Below, piece after piece: positions 9,941-22,098 of a stretch of DNA of 64,000 bases. The stretch covers positions 124,368,715 to 124,432,714 of the forward strand of contig OY997588.1 in NCBI GenBank assembly GCA_963921825.1. Direction: 5' to 3'. A program made the position numbers and the translations under genes. The first letter of the stretch is position 1; every line of letters begins with the position of its first letter. The notes beneath the pieces were generated by a model that worked only from the letters and a program-made list of their open reading frames with translations, was not told the origin of the DNA and searched no databases. Source of the DNA: Erodium maritimum (taxonomy: Eukaryota; Streptophyta; Magnoliopsida; Geraniales; Geraniaceae).

Positions 9941-11511
9941 GTGGTTCGTTCTTGGAATATTAGTTATATTGATTGTACATTCGTAGTCGACACATTGGTT
10001 TTAACAATTGGACCTAAACGCTAAGAAATAAAAGTCTGAAAAACAAAAGAGCGAATCTATTTTTTGGTTTTCGGGAGAGGACCTTGGATTTTCTGTAGAA
10101 AGTGTGTGACTTGATTAGGGATTACATTAATTGGTGGATGAGAATAATCAGTTGCAGGCAATCGTGATGGGGTAAAATGCTTTTCCTCCCGACATTTCGC
10201 TTCCCCACAAGTGCTTTGTTGGACCTTGCGAGACTGCATACTAGACATTGCTTGTATGTTCGGACCAACAAAAGATCCTACGTCTATGTCGTCGATCGTA
10301 CACTTACTCCTAGTGTGGGAAACCAATAAAGGGGAAGGGAGAACCACCACATTAGGTAATCGCGGATCGACGGAAGATACACAACATCCTTCAGATACTG
10401 AGGCACCGACGTGTGGAGGCTCAAGAGGGATTTAGAGCAAAGTTGCAAGGAATATGAAATTCACGACCATTCCTCTTGATGATAAAGATCTTATGCGACA
10501 GTGTGACTATGTGCGACAATCATATATCATGGAACGGGGACTTGGACGGCTAGGGTTGAAAGCTCTCAACCCTAAAGAGTGTTTATCGCCACGAACTTAA
10601 TTGCTAGATCTCTTTTTTTAAACGGGTGACAAGGAACTGCATTACTAGTGCAAGCTAAACCACACAAGTAGGACTAAAATTTTGGGGAACATAATATTGT
10701 TCGAGTCTTCCGTAGGACACCCAATGCTCATGAACTCTTAGAAAGAGTCTAGTTTCCATCCTACACAATAATAATTATCGCTACGCCCTACTCTTGTTGT
10801 GAAATTAAACAACTAAAAGCAATAAAATCAACTAAATAGAGTCCAAACAATAACATAAACGAAAATAAACAAAAACAAGAAAAGCAGTCGGAGATCCTTG
10901 ATGCATGCTCGCTCAAACAAACCAAAGTCAGTAAACCTGGTCTCGGATCATGGGGGTAGGCCACCAACCCTCTATCCCGCGAGCCCCAAACAGCCTCATG
11001 GGTCCTAGCAGAGCTGTTTTACTACCCGCGCCATATCTAGACCCTCCTCGTCCACTAGCTTATAGCGGGCAGATGGGGTGATCACAGACTTTGTGGCCTT
11101 AAGGCCACTCTTCTATTGGGAGACTCGGTTGTACATCTGCCTCGTCTTGTTCTTGCTCCTGGTCTTCAGCGTCTTCATCCGCTTATGGCCTACTCCAACT
11201 GCAAATTCTGAGGCTCCTTTTGTTTCCCACCCTACGTAGAAACTTCCATCATCAGTTGGGGGCCCTCTAAGGAAGGAGGCAGTGACTATGTGGGGACCAC
11301 TCTGGCATAATTGAGTTGCCCCTCCTCCTTCCTTCGATCGGTTTTCTGGTCTATGTTAGCTAGGTCATTGATCTTTGTGATCGCAACTGACCCCCAAACA
11401 ATCCTAGATGCGCCCCCTGAAAAACTAGAGGTGTTCCCTCTGGACCATCCTTAGCCAAGTCACCAAACTCTGGTATTCATTCCCCCAGCCAGTAATGTAG
11501 GAAATCCTGAC
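9941..11511. other. Unassigned DNA between the duplicated gene and a solo LTR
   Basis: No domain was recognised on either strand. There is a near-perfect short palindrome at about 10551-10572 (AGGGTTGAAAGC then TCTCAACCCT). The reverse frame at 10057-10350 has no family I recognise. The stretch from about 10900 on is GC-richer and looks like old, broken coding DNA, but I cannot name it; the same kind of sequence continues after the solo LTR at 14140. Confidence 0.4.
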
Positions 11512-14139
11512 TGTCACGCCCCAAATCCGGTTCTTGCCCGGACCCGAGGCATGACTAGTAATAAAAGATTAAAAAGATGATAATTCAACCTTTAGTTCCT
11601 GAAAATCTCCAATAAGAAAACGAATCCACAAACTCAGTTTAAAACACAAATAACCCTCCAGGGGTGTAATAATAATCCTCCACAAAGTTTGTTCAAAACA
11701 TAAAAGTGATAAGAACGAAGTCTCTACAATGCACCCACACCGAGAAGCTCCCGAGCTTCTACTCCTCAATCAAGCCTGTAAACACAACAGTAAATTCATA
11801 GGGATGAGCTTGCGCTCAGTAGGGAAAGCACATAACAAGGTGGACCTTAAACTCAATAAAGTCAACAACAAGTCAACAAGATAGATTTCAACAAGCACGG
11901 ATAATAGGTAACCAAGCCAATGCCGTGGCACATGAAGTCTCCACCCTCCGATCCACATATGATGTGTCCTCTCGGATTTTCCCTCAAATCCAGAGGAGAC
12001 GCATAACATTGAGGCGACCGGAAACAACCCTTCGGGGCGCTTATCATCGGGATTCTCAGAAACGTCTCCAAAGGATTTTATGTCCTCGGGAACCAAGGCA
12101 CTACTCCCATACGAAGCGTACACTTGGGCAATTCGGTAGTAAACAGTTAATAATTGAATAACGCACTCAAACCGAAACCCGAAACAATCCAATTCCAACA
12201 ACCACCAATTCATTGTCACACATAACTCACACATCACCAATTCACCACAACACACAGTACACGAATCACATAACCACAGCACATCAATCACACAATCACA
12301 ACTTACCGTTCACTTACCTGTCTCGAACCAACGGGGCATCGATCACCTGATTGCACCGCTCGGTACAACCAGTCATACTCGATGCTCCAAGCAACCATTT
12401 AGTAAATCAAGTAATCATTCGAATACAATCAACGATCAAGTACGAGTTTAATCAACCAATCATAAAAACCTTCAACGAGCATTCACACATGCAATTCCAC
12501 TAGTTCCGTTAGACTCATTAGCCTATCCACTAAGCAACCAACAACCAAGCATGTGATCCTAACACGCAACTAATCCGAGGGCTTTGCCAAGGCTCCTCTA
12601 CCAGACAAACAATTCCCAAGTATTGAAAGCGATTTACCCTAGTGATTGGCATCCTAATCGTTCACAACTAGACACTTCCGATTATTAGTAATTGAAAGAC
12701 AATTATACTAGTTATTCGCATCCTACAGGCATTTCTAGGACCTTTCCGATTTTATTAACCTAACATGCATACTAAGCATCATAAACGAGGGGTTAAGGCT
12801 TTCCCTACCTCGAGGTCTTCCTCTCAACACTTTGATGAAGCCCGGTGGTCACCACTCCGTTCTTCACTCGGGTCTCGGCGTGATCTTTGCTCCTCTAGCT
12901 CGGGTCCAAGCCCTTGATCTCGGGCGAAGTCCCGTCTAGATTTGACAAAGAAAAGTCCAATCAATACCAATAAATGTCCCAAAGGTCCACTGATTTAACC
13001 ACAGATTGTCTCTTAAAATATCCAATTTTAACCAATTAAATAATTAATTATTTAATGGAAACTGATTTTAAAAAATAGTTTTCTTTCCAGCCGGGTTGAC
13101 CCGGATCCGAGCCCAAAACCGGTCCAGACCCGTGTCCAGACCCAGTCTAGACCCGTTCCTGAAGTCCAACTGGGTCCAGGGCCCGAATTCTATCTGATCC
13201 ACACTGACCTTCCACGGCCCAAACCATCTGCCAGCCCAAGGCATTCTCAGCCCAAGGCTCTTCTGGCCCAAACTCTTCTGGCCCAGGCCCTGTTGCTGGC
13301 CCAGTCCTTCTCCCCAGGCCCAAGACTCGTCCGAGTTCGGGATTGAGTTCGTCCCTGCTCCGGCGAGCTCGAAATGCTCCGGTCGCCCTCCACGGTGTCG
13401 GGTGTGGCTCAGGTGGAGAAGGGGAGGCGGAGGAAGGCGTCAGGTGACGATGGAGGGGAGGGAGACGCTGGTCATGGCGGCGTTGGAGGCTCTCCGGCGA
13501 TGGAACGCCAGATCTGGCGGCGTTCCACTCCGACGCTCCTCTCCAGTCAGATCCAGCTTGAAACGAGCCCAGCGACTCGTGATTTCCAAGTGAGAGATGG
13601 CGTGGAGGGTGGAGAAGCTCGCGAGTACACCCACCGTGGCTGGTTTCGACGTTGGTGGCTCTGGCGAGAATCGAATCACGGCGGCGAGGGTTCGATTCCG
13701 CAACGAGGGCGAAGGTCGAAGGGGAAGCGACGCGTTTCCTCTGGTTTTGGGTGGGTTTCGTCGTGGTGGAGTAGAAGAAGAAGAGGGAGGTGAAGGGGAA
13801 CGAGCTCCGGTGACTGGTTCGCGAGGGTCGGCTGTGAGGTCTGCGCGCGAGAGCAAAAACGCGAGGAAGACGATGCCTCGGGAGTTGCGCTGAGAGAATG
13901 AAGACGCGAAGAGTCAGATGTCGGGTTTTGTTCAAAACCCTAGGGCCCGGTCTCGTGGGCCTGAAGTGTGCGAGTTTGGGCCACAGTGTGGCTCGGCCCA
14001 AGTTTGTGCTGTGCTGACCCAACAACCCAAATCCCCCATTTTTTTGATTTTTCTCCTCCAAAATATGCTTGTTGCAAAAACTCACCTTGACGTTTCGATT
14101 TTCCAATTAATTTCCTTTTGAAAAACGTGGGGTTTTACA
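11512..14139 (-). mobile_element. Solo LTR (gypsy type) with exact target duplication
   Basis: It is flanked by CTGAC at 11507-11511 and 14140-14144. The plus-strand ends are TGTCACGCCCC and GGGGTTTTACA, so the LTR reads TGTAAAACCCC to GGGGCGTGACA on the minus strand. Its 3' half (plus-strand about 11512-12930) is closely similar to the 3' half of the full gypsy LTR at 16681-19390, but the 5' half is unrelated and GC-rich with many GGCCC blocks. The 319-codon reverse frame at 13147-14106 lies in that GC-rich half and shows no domain. No internal region remains. Confidence 0.92.
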
Positions 14140-14379
14140 CTGACGGTGGGAAAAGTTGTCGTCCCTATGGTCTATCGTACCCCTCCGCTCCAAAGTGAGA
14201 GAGGTGAGTCAATCCTCCACCCGAGCTCCCAAATGATGTAGTGGCGCCCCCACTGAGTCTGAAGCAATCGATCCGTGTCCACTCCCATATGGACCTGGAT
14301 TGAATCGTCAAAAAGGACTTCATCTCGGCTAACCTCTTGGATACGGGCATGGCATGCCTAAATCCTATCGGGGAAATTA
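14140..14379. other. Unassigned DNA, continuation of 10900-11511
   Basis: This is the right flank of the solo LTR insertion. I could not recognise a gene or element. Copia-like coding sequence starts at about 14380, so this is where the 5' part of the copia element appears to be missing or too decayed to see. Confidence 0.35.
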
Positions 14380-14606
14380 GATGAATCAGTATACAAAATT
14401 ATCGTTGAAAAAGAAATGCCGAGGATCACAGACATAGTAGGACAACTCGTAGCCAAGGCAGAAAAGCCAAATAATAGATTGTATGTTTTGAAAGTGAATT
14501 ATGGTACACCTGTTTGTTTGCTGACCAAATTAGACGTGGAGTAGTCGTGGCACGCTAGAATGGGGCATCCTAGCTTCTACACTATAAAGGAGATGTCTAG
14601 GCTTGG
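14380..14606 (+). pseudogene. Copia GAG-pre-integrase fragment
   Basis: The plus-strand translation gives RLYVLKVNYGTP and then WHARMGHPSFYTIKEMSRLG after an in-frame stop. The W-H-x-R-x-G-H-P pattern is the GAG-pre-integrase region, whose His residues open the integrase zinc finger. The frame is cut at CTTGG by the solo LTR at 14607 and resumes at 32007. Confidence 0.75.
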
Positions 14607-15376
14607 TGTCACGCCCCAAATCCAGTTTTGACCGGATTCGAGACGTGCACTTAAAATAATAAATAAACACGGTAAAATTACGAAGGATAAAATTTCAAAA
14701 GTGATAATAAATCAATTGACAGAGTTAACAGCTCACAAAACCCAGTATACAAAAATTCGGTTCAAAATAGACGCACGTCACTAGACCGACTAGACAAGAC
14801 CCGCGCAAGCTCCCAAGCTCAGCTATGTCCTGCTAGTACAAACCCCGCTCAACACCTGCAAATCAACAATGTAAGGGGTGAGCTTACGCCCAGTAGAGAA
14901 AGTAGTTAAGGTAACGAACATATGCTCACCACCACGAGTAACCGTCCAATTAGGGCATACTAGTACAGCACAACTAACTACCGATCGGGGTTCATAGCCA
15001 ATTTACCAAAACACACAAACCGACAACTCTCGTACAATAACCACTAACCAAACAACAACCGTATCAAAACACAGAAGCCATCAGCACACACATCCCGTAC
15101 TACAATCCTTTAACTCCGCCGACTGTACACAGCCCGACATCATCATATCAAACGGTAGGTCAAGTATCCATCAGACTACCTCTCGATCTAGAGGAGGCGC
15201 ATAACGTCACAAAGACGTATAACGTCAAAAATGCCGGAGACGTCCTTACAAGGACGCATTCGTCGGGACTCTAGGAAACGTCTCCAAAGGACCATAGATC
15301 ATCGAGGTTGAAACACGGCACCCAGTGCCCATAACAACCCGTAGGCCCAACACGACCCTCAGGCCCAACCACGACC

Positions 15377-15620
15377 CGTAGGTCCACTATGTTATGATTT
15401 GGCCCGTCGGCTTTGACCCGTCAGCCCTATGCAATATGATATGATGTGGCCCGTCAGCTCCGACCCGTCGGCCCTATGCAAGATGATATGATGCGGCCCG
15501 TCGGCTCCGACCCGTCGGCCCTATGCAATACGACCCGTAGGCCCAACACGACCCGTAGGCCTCTACCCTATTATGGCCCGTCGGCCCGACCCGTCGGCCC
15601 CAAACAACGACCCGTAGGCC
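15377..15620. repeat. 47-bp tandem repeat with flanking CCCGTAGGCC units
   Basis: GCCCTATGCAA recurs at 15424, 15471 and 15518, a 47-bp period. On both sides shorter units built on GACCCGTAGGCCC or GACCCGTCGGCC continue the array less regularly. It occupies the part of this LTR that corresponds to the 40-bp array at 3341-3570 in the related LTR, but the unit is different. Confidence 0.85.
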
Positions 15621-16680
15621 CCAAACAACGACCGGAATACCACCCTCAAGGATCACACAACAAACTAAAATCATGAATCGAAATGCAACAGATCGAACAC
15701 GGCTCACAGGCCCAACAAACTTACCACAACCAGTCACGTCGGTCTATCACTCACCCGACCATCACACAACCAAGAGTTCACATCAACACAAGCACGGCAC
15801 ACTAGCCCACACATATCAACAACAAGCTCAACGGTTATACTAATCTTGTCTATTAACCCTAACGACACCGACTCACACGGCAAGCACATCAAACAACACA
15901 CAACCTACGGCTCGACACGGTCGATCTATCAGCACATCAATTCCCAAGACAGAAATATAAATGTTCGCAGTTCAATCGGCTACGCTAGTTGTTCTCATCC
16001 TACATGTTACTACGACTCGTCCGGTTATTATCTGATACAAACGTCTTTCCAGTTTTATTAATCCTAACATGCATACTAGTAACTTTCCGTAATTAAACCG
16101 CTATTCGCTACTTTCCCTACCTCAAGACGACACCACAGCAGCGTCTCCTAGCTGCTGACGACCGGGCCAACACCGTCTTCTAGGGCGAATTCCGTGTCTG
16201 GGTTTAACTCCGGTCTTCTCTTCGATCGAAGCCGGACTCTAATTTCAAACGAAAGCCACAATTAAAAGCGGTTCCCAAATTAAATTAAAGGTTACGACGA
16301 TTACGATTTAAGTTCAAAAATTTGTCTTTTAGACTCGAGCGGGCTAAAAGCGAGATTACGACGAATCGGGTTCGACACCCGAGCACAGAACCCGGTGCAC
16401 AATTCCCGAGGCACGGGTTTCGAGACCCGGAGCACGAGGCACGGTTTCAAGGCTCGGTTCCCGAGGTACCGATTCCCGTTCCACTTTTGTCCCGTTTTCA
16501 GTCCGTTTTACAGTTCGGTTTAAAAGTCCAGATCCCAAAACTGAAATTTATTTTAATCTGTTTTCCTTTTCAACAAAATTATTTTCCTTAATTTTTCAGT
16601 GTCAAAAGACGTCTTCACCACGCCCAGATCCAAGGACAGTTTCCGATAAACAAAACCAGAACCAACAGCAACACGAAGAA

Positions 16681-19390
16681 TGTAAGACCCGCCCCGGTCG
16701 ATCCCGGTAGAACCGGTGAATCCTAGCTAAGTTTGACTTTCGGCCGGAAAAGTCAACCCACGACTCGGAAAGTCATTCGGGACCTTTCCGGGGCCCAAAA
16801 AGCTTAGCCATTATCACGGTTAGCTTAGTTGGGTCGTTTCCTTCAGTTTGACTGTAATATTGTTAAAGTCAACTGTCGGTCAAACTCGGGCTTTTTATCG
16901 GTCATTTGTCGATAAATTTTGGGAAGCTGGAAAATTATTAAATAGGAGTGACCTCACATGACACTTGTCATGCTTGGCTTGGAGGATGAGAGTAGAGGAT
17001 TCAAATGACCCTCATACCCTCCTAAGTTATCTTTAAAAGGATAAGACCTTAAGGGCCTTTGAGTAAATTGACATTTTAGGTCATTTAAAGGAAAGAGAGC
17101 AACATTTCAGCCCATTTACTCTTGTTGCAGCCGAAAATCACTAGTAGAGAGAAGAGGAGGAGCTCACTTTCTTGAGGAAGAAGATAGAGAAGAAAGCTTG
17201 GATTTTGGAGCTTGTTCTTGGTCCTTTTGCCTTCATTTTCACTTCATCTTCTCCATCTCAACTAGCTAGAGGTAATGATGCTCTCAACTCTCCATTCCTT
17301 CCACTTCCAATCTTTGGGTTTTGTGGGTTTTGGCTTAAAAGTTGAAGAACTTGCTTATTTGATTGATTGCTTGGAGAAGAAGTAGTGAAGTAGGTTGTTG
17401 GTTTGAGTTTTGGTTGAAGTTTGATGAACCCATTGAGGGTGTAGTTGCTGGGCATATTTGATTGACTATTTTGGAGTTTGGAGAGTTTAGAAATGGAGTT
17501 TGTGTTGGGATTTTCGTGAAATTCGAGTTGGGGAAGAAAGGGGAAGGAGCTGGTCAGGTCTGATACGGAATCTGACCCGGACCGGGCCAGGTACCGGCAC
17601 GGCATGCCACACGGAACGTGCCTGGTACCGGCACGGCACCCGGCACGGAACGGGCGGGAGTCCGGCACGGGACTTGAAACGGTACGTGTCGCTCTCCGGG
17701 CCGGTCTGTGACGCGTTCCGCGCTGGATTCCGGGCCGGCCTGTGACAAGGTCCGTGCCATGTTCCGGCACGGCTAGCCACACGGTCCATATGGCATTCCG
17801 GATCAGATCCCCAGAGGCCAAAACCTTCCTTTTAGCTCAATTTGATTCCCACATTTCCTCTTCAAACCTTGATCCATTTCTGAACATTGTTGTGTGTTTT
17901 TAGGAGAAGAACACTTGGTTGAGGAAACTAATTTGTGGTCTGTTGGTGGTTCAAAACCTTGGAACCAAGCTAGGAAAGGAGGAAGAACGAGGACACGAGT
18001 TCGAGGAGCACTTATCACGCCGGGACCCGAGTGAAGAACGGAGAGGTGACCACCGGGCCTATCATCAGAGTGTTGAGAGGAAGACCTCGAGGTAGGGAAA
18101 GCCTTAACCCATCTTTTATGATGCTTAGTATGCATGTTAGGCTAATAAAATGGGAAAGGTCCTAGAAATGCCTATAGGATGCGAATAACTAGCATAATTG
18201 CCTTTCAATTACTAATAACCGGAAGTGTCTAGTTGTGAACGATTAGGATGCCAATCACTAGTGTAATTCGCTTTCAATACTTGGGAATTGATTGTCTGGT
18301 AGAGGAGCCTTGGCAAAGCCCTCGGATTAGTTGCGTGTTAGGATCACATGCTTGGTTGTTGATTGCTTAGTGGATAGGCTAAAGAGTCTAATGGAACTAG
18401 TGGAATTGCATGTTTGAATGCTCGTTGGAAGGCTTTTATGATTGGTTGTTTAAACTCGCACTTGATCGTTGAGTGTATTCGGTTGATTACTTGTGTTACT
18501 CAAATGGTTGCTTGGAGCATCGAGTATGACTGATTGTACCGAGCGGTGCAATCAGGTGATCGATGCCCCGTTGGTTCGAGACTGGTAAGTGAACGGTAAG
18601 TTGTGGTTATGTGATTGGTGTACTGTGGTTATGTGACTCGTGTGCAGTGTGTTGTGGTGAATTGGTGATGTGTGAACTATGGGTGACAATGAGTTGGTGG
18701 TGGTTGGGATTGGATTGTTACGTGTTTCAGTTTGAGTGCGTTATTCAATTATGAACTGTTTATTATCGAATTGTCCAAGTGTACGCTTCCTATGGGAGTA
18801 GTGTCTTGGTTCCCGAGGACCTAAAATCCCTTGGAGACGTTTCTGAGACTTCCGACGATATGTGCCCTGAAGGGTGCTTCCGATAGTCTCAATGATATGC
18901 GTCTCCTCTGGATTGGAGGGAAAATCCGAGAGGACACATCAGATGTGGATCGGAGGGTGGCGACTCCATGTGCCACGGCATTGTGCGGCTTATCTATTGC
19001 CTGTGATTGTTAAGAATTATATGTTGACTTTACTGATGAAATTATTGAGTTTAAGGTCCACTTTGTTATGCGTTTTCCCTACTGAGCGCAAGCTCACCCC
19101 TATGAATTTACTGTTGTGTTTACAGGCTTGATTGAGGAGTAGAAGCTCGGGAGCTTCTCGGTGTGGGTGCATTATAGAGACTTCGTACTTTTCACTTTTA
19201 TGTTTTGAACAAACCTTGTGGAGGATTATTATTACGCCCCTGGAGGGTTATTTGTGTTTTGAACTAAGTTTTGCGGATTTGTTTTCATTATTGGAGATTT
19301 TCAGGAACTAGCTGTTGAATTATCATCTTTTAATCATTTATTACTAATCATGCCTCGGGTCCGGGCTAGAACCCGATTTGGGGCGTGACA
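16681..19390 (+). repeat. 5' LTR of the gypsy element
   Basis: 2710 bases, TG...CA. The 5' part holds a GC-rich block of repeated GGCACGG and ACCGGCACGGC units (about 17570-17790). The 3' half carries the motifs shared with the other gypsy LTRs: GACCTCGAGGTAGGGAAAGC, TTTCCCTACTGAGCGCAAGC, GCTCACCCC and TTGTGTTTACAGG. A 187-codon antisense frame spans 17258-17821. Confidence 0.93.
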
Positions 19391-19393
19391 ATT

Positions 19394-19405
19394 TGGTATC
19401 AGAGC
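19394..19405 (+). promoter_or_regulatory. Primer binding site (initiator tRNA-Met type)
   Basis: TGGTATCAGAGC lies three bases after the 5' LTR and matches the 3' end complement of plant initiator tRNA-Met, the usual primer for minus-strand DNA synthesis. Confidence 0.93.
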
Positions 19406-19756
19406 CAGGTTTCATTTGAAACAGGTGTCTTATGAACTGATTTTCAAACCTCGGACCGAAGTCAATTAGGTGGGTAGAGTTAGGGAGTCTGAGTTCTGAG
19501 TTGCTTTAAGGGTGTCCTAAATGAAACCTTACACTACAACGTATGCATCACTTGATGGGTATCCTCTCCCTAGTGATCGGTGAAGCCGAATGGTTGAGAT
19601 CGGAATCGGATTAACGGTCAATGACCGACCCGCTATGCATTCATGGTAGGGTGAGCCAACGGTTGGTAGTGTTGCCCTTTTTGGCGTATTACTTCGAAAA
19701 TTTTCAAGTTATAGTTTGTTCCTGTTCAAGTTTTGACTTGCGATTGACTGCTTGTC

Positions 19757-20390
19757 TGGAGCATGAGTACTCCATGTGTGCTGATATTGAGTGTTTTGGG
19801 TGGGGCACGAGAACCCTGTATCCCGTGTATGAGAACTATGAGTGGGGTCGTCGAACCCGTGTTTTTACCTTTGGTTTGGGTGGCCGTGAGTGTCGTGGGG
19901 TTGAGAACCCGTGTTATTATTTGTGTTTGGGTGGCCATGAGAGCCCGTGTACTAAGGTTGGTGTCTTTGGTTGGCCTCGGGAAGGTTGCGAGCATTCTTT
20001 GGGCTGACTTACGAGTTAGAGTCTCGGTAAGTTGCGAGCGTGTTTTATTGTTGAGATTGGGACACGAGTATCCCGTATGCCCGCGTAGGTGGCGAGATTG
20101 GGACACGAGTATCCCGTATGCCCGCGTAGATGGCGAGATTGGGACACGAGTATCCCGTATGCCCGCGTAGGTGGCGAGATTGGGACACGAGTATCCCGTA
20201 TGCCCGCATAGGTGGCGAGATTGGTACATGAGTATCCCGTATGCCCGCGTAGGTGGCGAGATTGGGACACGAGAATCCCGTAGGCCCGTGTGTGGTGAGT
20301 TTGGGGCACGAGTACCCCGTAGTATTTGGGAGCATGAGAACTCCGTTTATTGACTGTGTGATGTATTTGGCAGAGCGTGAGAACTCTATG
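19757..20390 (+). repeat. Leader repeat array: small hairpins with loop CAYGAGWA, including 41-bp tandem units
   Basis: A regular 41-bp repeat starts at 20053, 20094, 20135, 20176, 20217 and 20258. Each unit carries GGGACACGAGTATCCC, that is a four-base stem GGGA/TCCC around an eight-base loop. Upstream and downstream the same loop occurs with other stems: GGAG/CTCC at 19758, GGGG/CCCC at 20302, GGAG/CTCC at 20331 and AGAG/CTCT near 20373. The array lies between the primer site and gag and is not coding in the sense direction. Confidence 0.9.
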
Positions 20391-21048
20391 TACTTTTACA
20401 TCGTGAATTTGTGTTGGTGGTTGTCCCGCTTAAGCGGAGGGTTAAGGGAAAATACGAATGGGTCATGCCGAATTTTCAGTAGAACTAAAATGTTTACACC
20501 ATCACTGGTTGACTCAGGGGCGCCACTGTAGTCGAGCGTGATGTTTTGATGTCAAGTTGTTACAATGAGGTTCGGGGACGCCTGAATCGGATTGTAACAA
20601 CCTGAGATTGACATGAAAAGGTTTGGGTAGAAGTTAAGAAATGGGAATTCATGGAAGGGAAGGAAAGGTTAAGGGTGATTATTGAATTGAACTGTGTTAA
20701 GTGCTAAACCCCTCTTTGTGAAAGGATACCCGAGCGAGGGGTATGCCTGTTGCGTTGTGCCTTGTGTGGTGTGCTTGAGAATGAATCCTCCTGTGGGAGT
20801 GGACTTCTTTGACTTGATTGAACCCTCATGTGGGAGTTGGTGGTTGATTGCTAAATCGCTGGTTGTTGCTGTGTGACGCATAGAGATGCGAACTTGCATG
20901 CTATATTATATGAGTATATACCTACTAGTGTGAGGGGCGTATATGCGGGTGACTAGTGTGGCGCGTGTGTTCGTCCTTGTAACGTGTGAGAACCGTTGTT
21001 GAACTAAGTACTGAACATGTGCATTATCCGTGCAAGCGGATAGGAGAC

Positions 21049-22098
21049 ATGGCTCGTACGTATGTTCATAGAGGTACCCGGAGCCGCCCAGCTGGGGGTC
21101 CGAGTCAGGCACCTGCCGCTGAGCAGGAGGGGGCAGCTGAGGCCCAGGATGCTGCTTCCACAGAGCATCAGCGCTTTGAGGGGGGACCAACAGGGTCGCC
21201 ACCCAGGACATCTCCAGTCGCAGAGCAGACTCAGGCGACCCCTCTCGAGGAGGTGGTTCGCGTTGTACTAGCGGCCTTGAGTGCGCAGCAGGGGACTACG
21301 GCACTGGCACCTGAGCCCGTGCCTGTTGCTTCGGTAGATTTTGGAGAGAGGCCAGGACAGTTTGATAGCCTCACGGCCCAGTCGCTCAAGGAGTTTCGCA
21401 GACTTGGTACGCCGACCTACTCCGGGGGAGCTGACCCCGAGGTGGCTTCTGGTTGGTTGGAGCGGGTTACCCGCAACCTCGATACCTCTGGAGTATCGGA
21501 GGGGCGTCTAAGAGTTTCGTTCGCCACTTTTCAGCTTGAGGGAGAGGCCTACTACTGGTGGCAGTCAGTGCAGGGCAGGATCGGCAGTGATTTTGAGTTG
21601 TTCAGCAGACTGTTCTTGGAACAGTACTTCCCTCGCTCCATTCTGGATGATCGGCGCCAGCAGTTTCTGGATTTACGTCAGAGGAGTTTGAGCGTCTCAG
21701 AGTATGCAGTGAGGTTCACTTCTTTAGCCCGCTTCGCGCCAGAGTTGGTCCAGACTGCGGATGACCGATGCAGGAGATTTGAGAACGGGCTCACCCCGTC
21801 GATAGCCGACAGGGTTATCGCTTTCAGGACTGCAGAGTACTCCACACTCTTGGATCAGGCTCTAGCCGTGGAGAGACACTTCAGAGACACTATCAGGGTA
21901 CGAGAGACCAGGCCTAGGCCGAGTGGCTTTGTGCAGCCGTCTGACCGTCGAGACCGACGCAGACAGAGAGTGGCAGGACACTTTCAGCCTCAGTTTCAGC
22001 AAGATGGCATACGCCGAGCAGGGACTGTAGCGTCAGTTGGACCCGCCCCGGTGGTCCTCGGTGTGGACAGCAGGGTCACCTGGCACGAGACTGCCTGA
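21049..22098 (+). pseudogene. Gag of the gypsy element, frame broken near its end
   Basis: Gag forms the particle that packages element RNA. The start at 21049 (MARTYVHRGTRSRP) is preferred over the upstream in-frame Met at 20986 because the latter adds leader-derived sequence. After a Pro/Ala/Gln-rich N-terminus comes the retrotransposon gag domain, with EGEAYYWWQSV, LFLEQYFP and RRQQFLDLRQ. Between about 21990 and 22020 the reading frame changes: the CCHC region continues in the next frame from about 22023, while this frame ends at 22098. Gag and pol are expected to share one frame in this group, so I read the change as a mutation rather than programmed frameshifting. Confidence 0.8.

Noticed and set aside
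13147..14106. 319-codon reverse frame as a gene
   Set aside because: It lies wholly inside the GC-rich half of a solo LTR, is low in complexity and shows no domain.
20053..20297. Regular 41-bp repeats resembling a CRISPR array
   Set aside because: The units are head to tail with no unique spacers, and the context is a plant retrotransposon leader.
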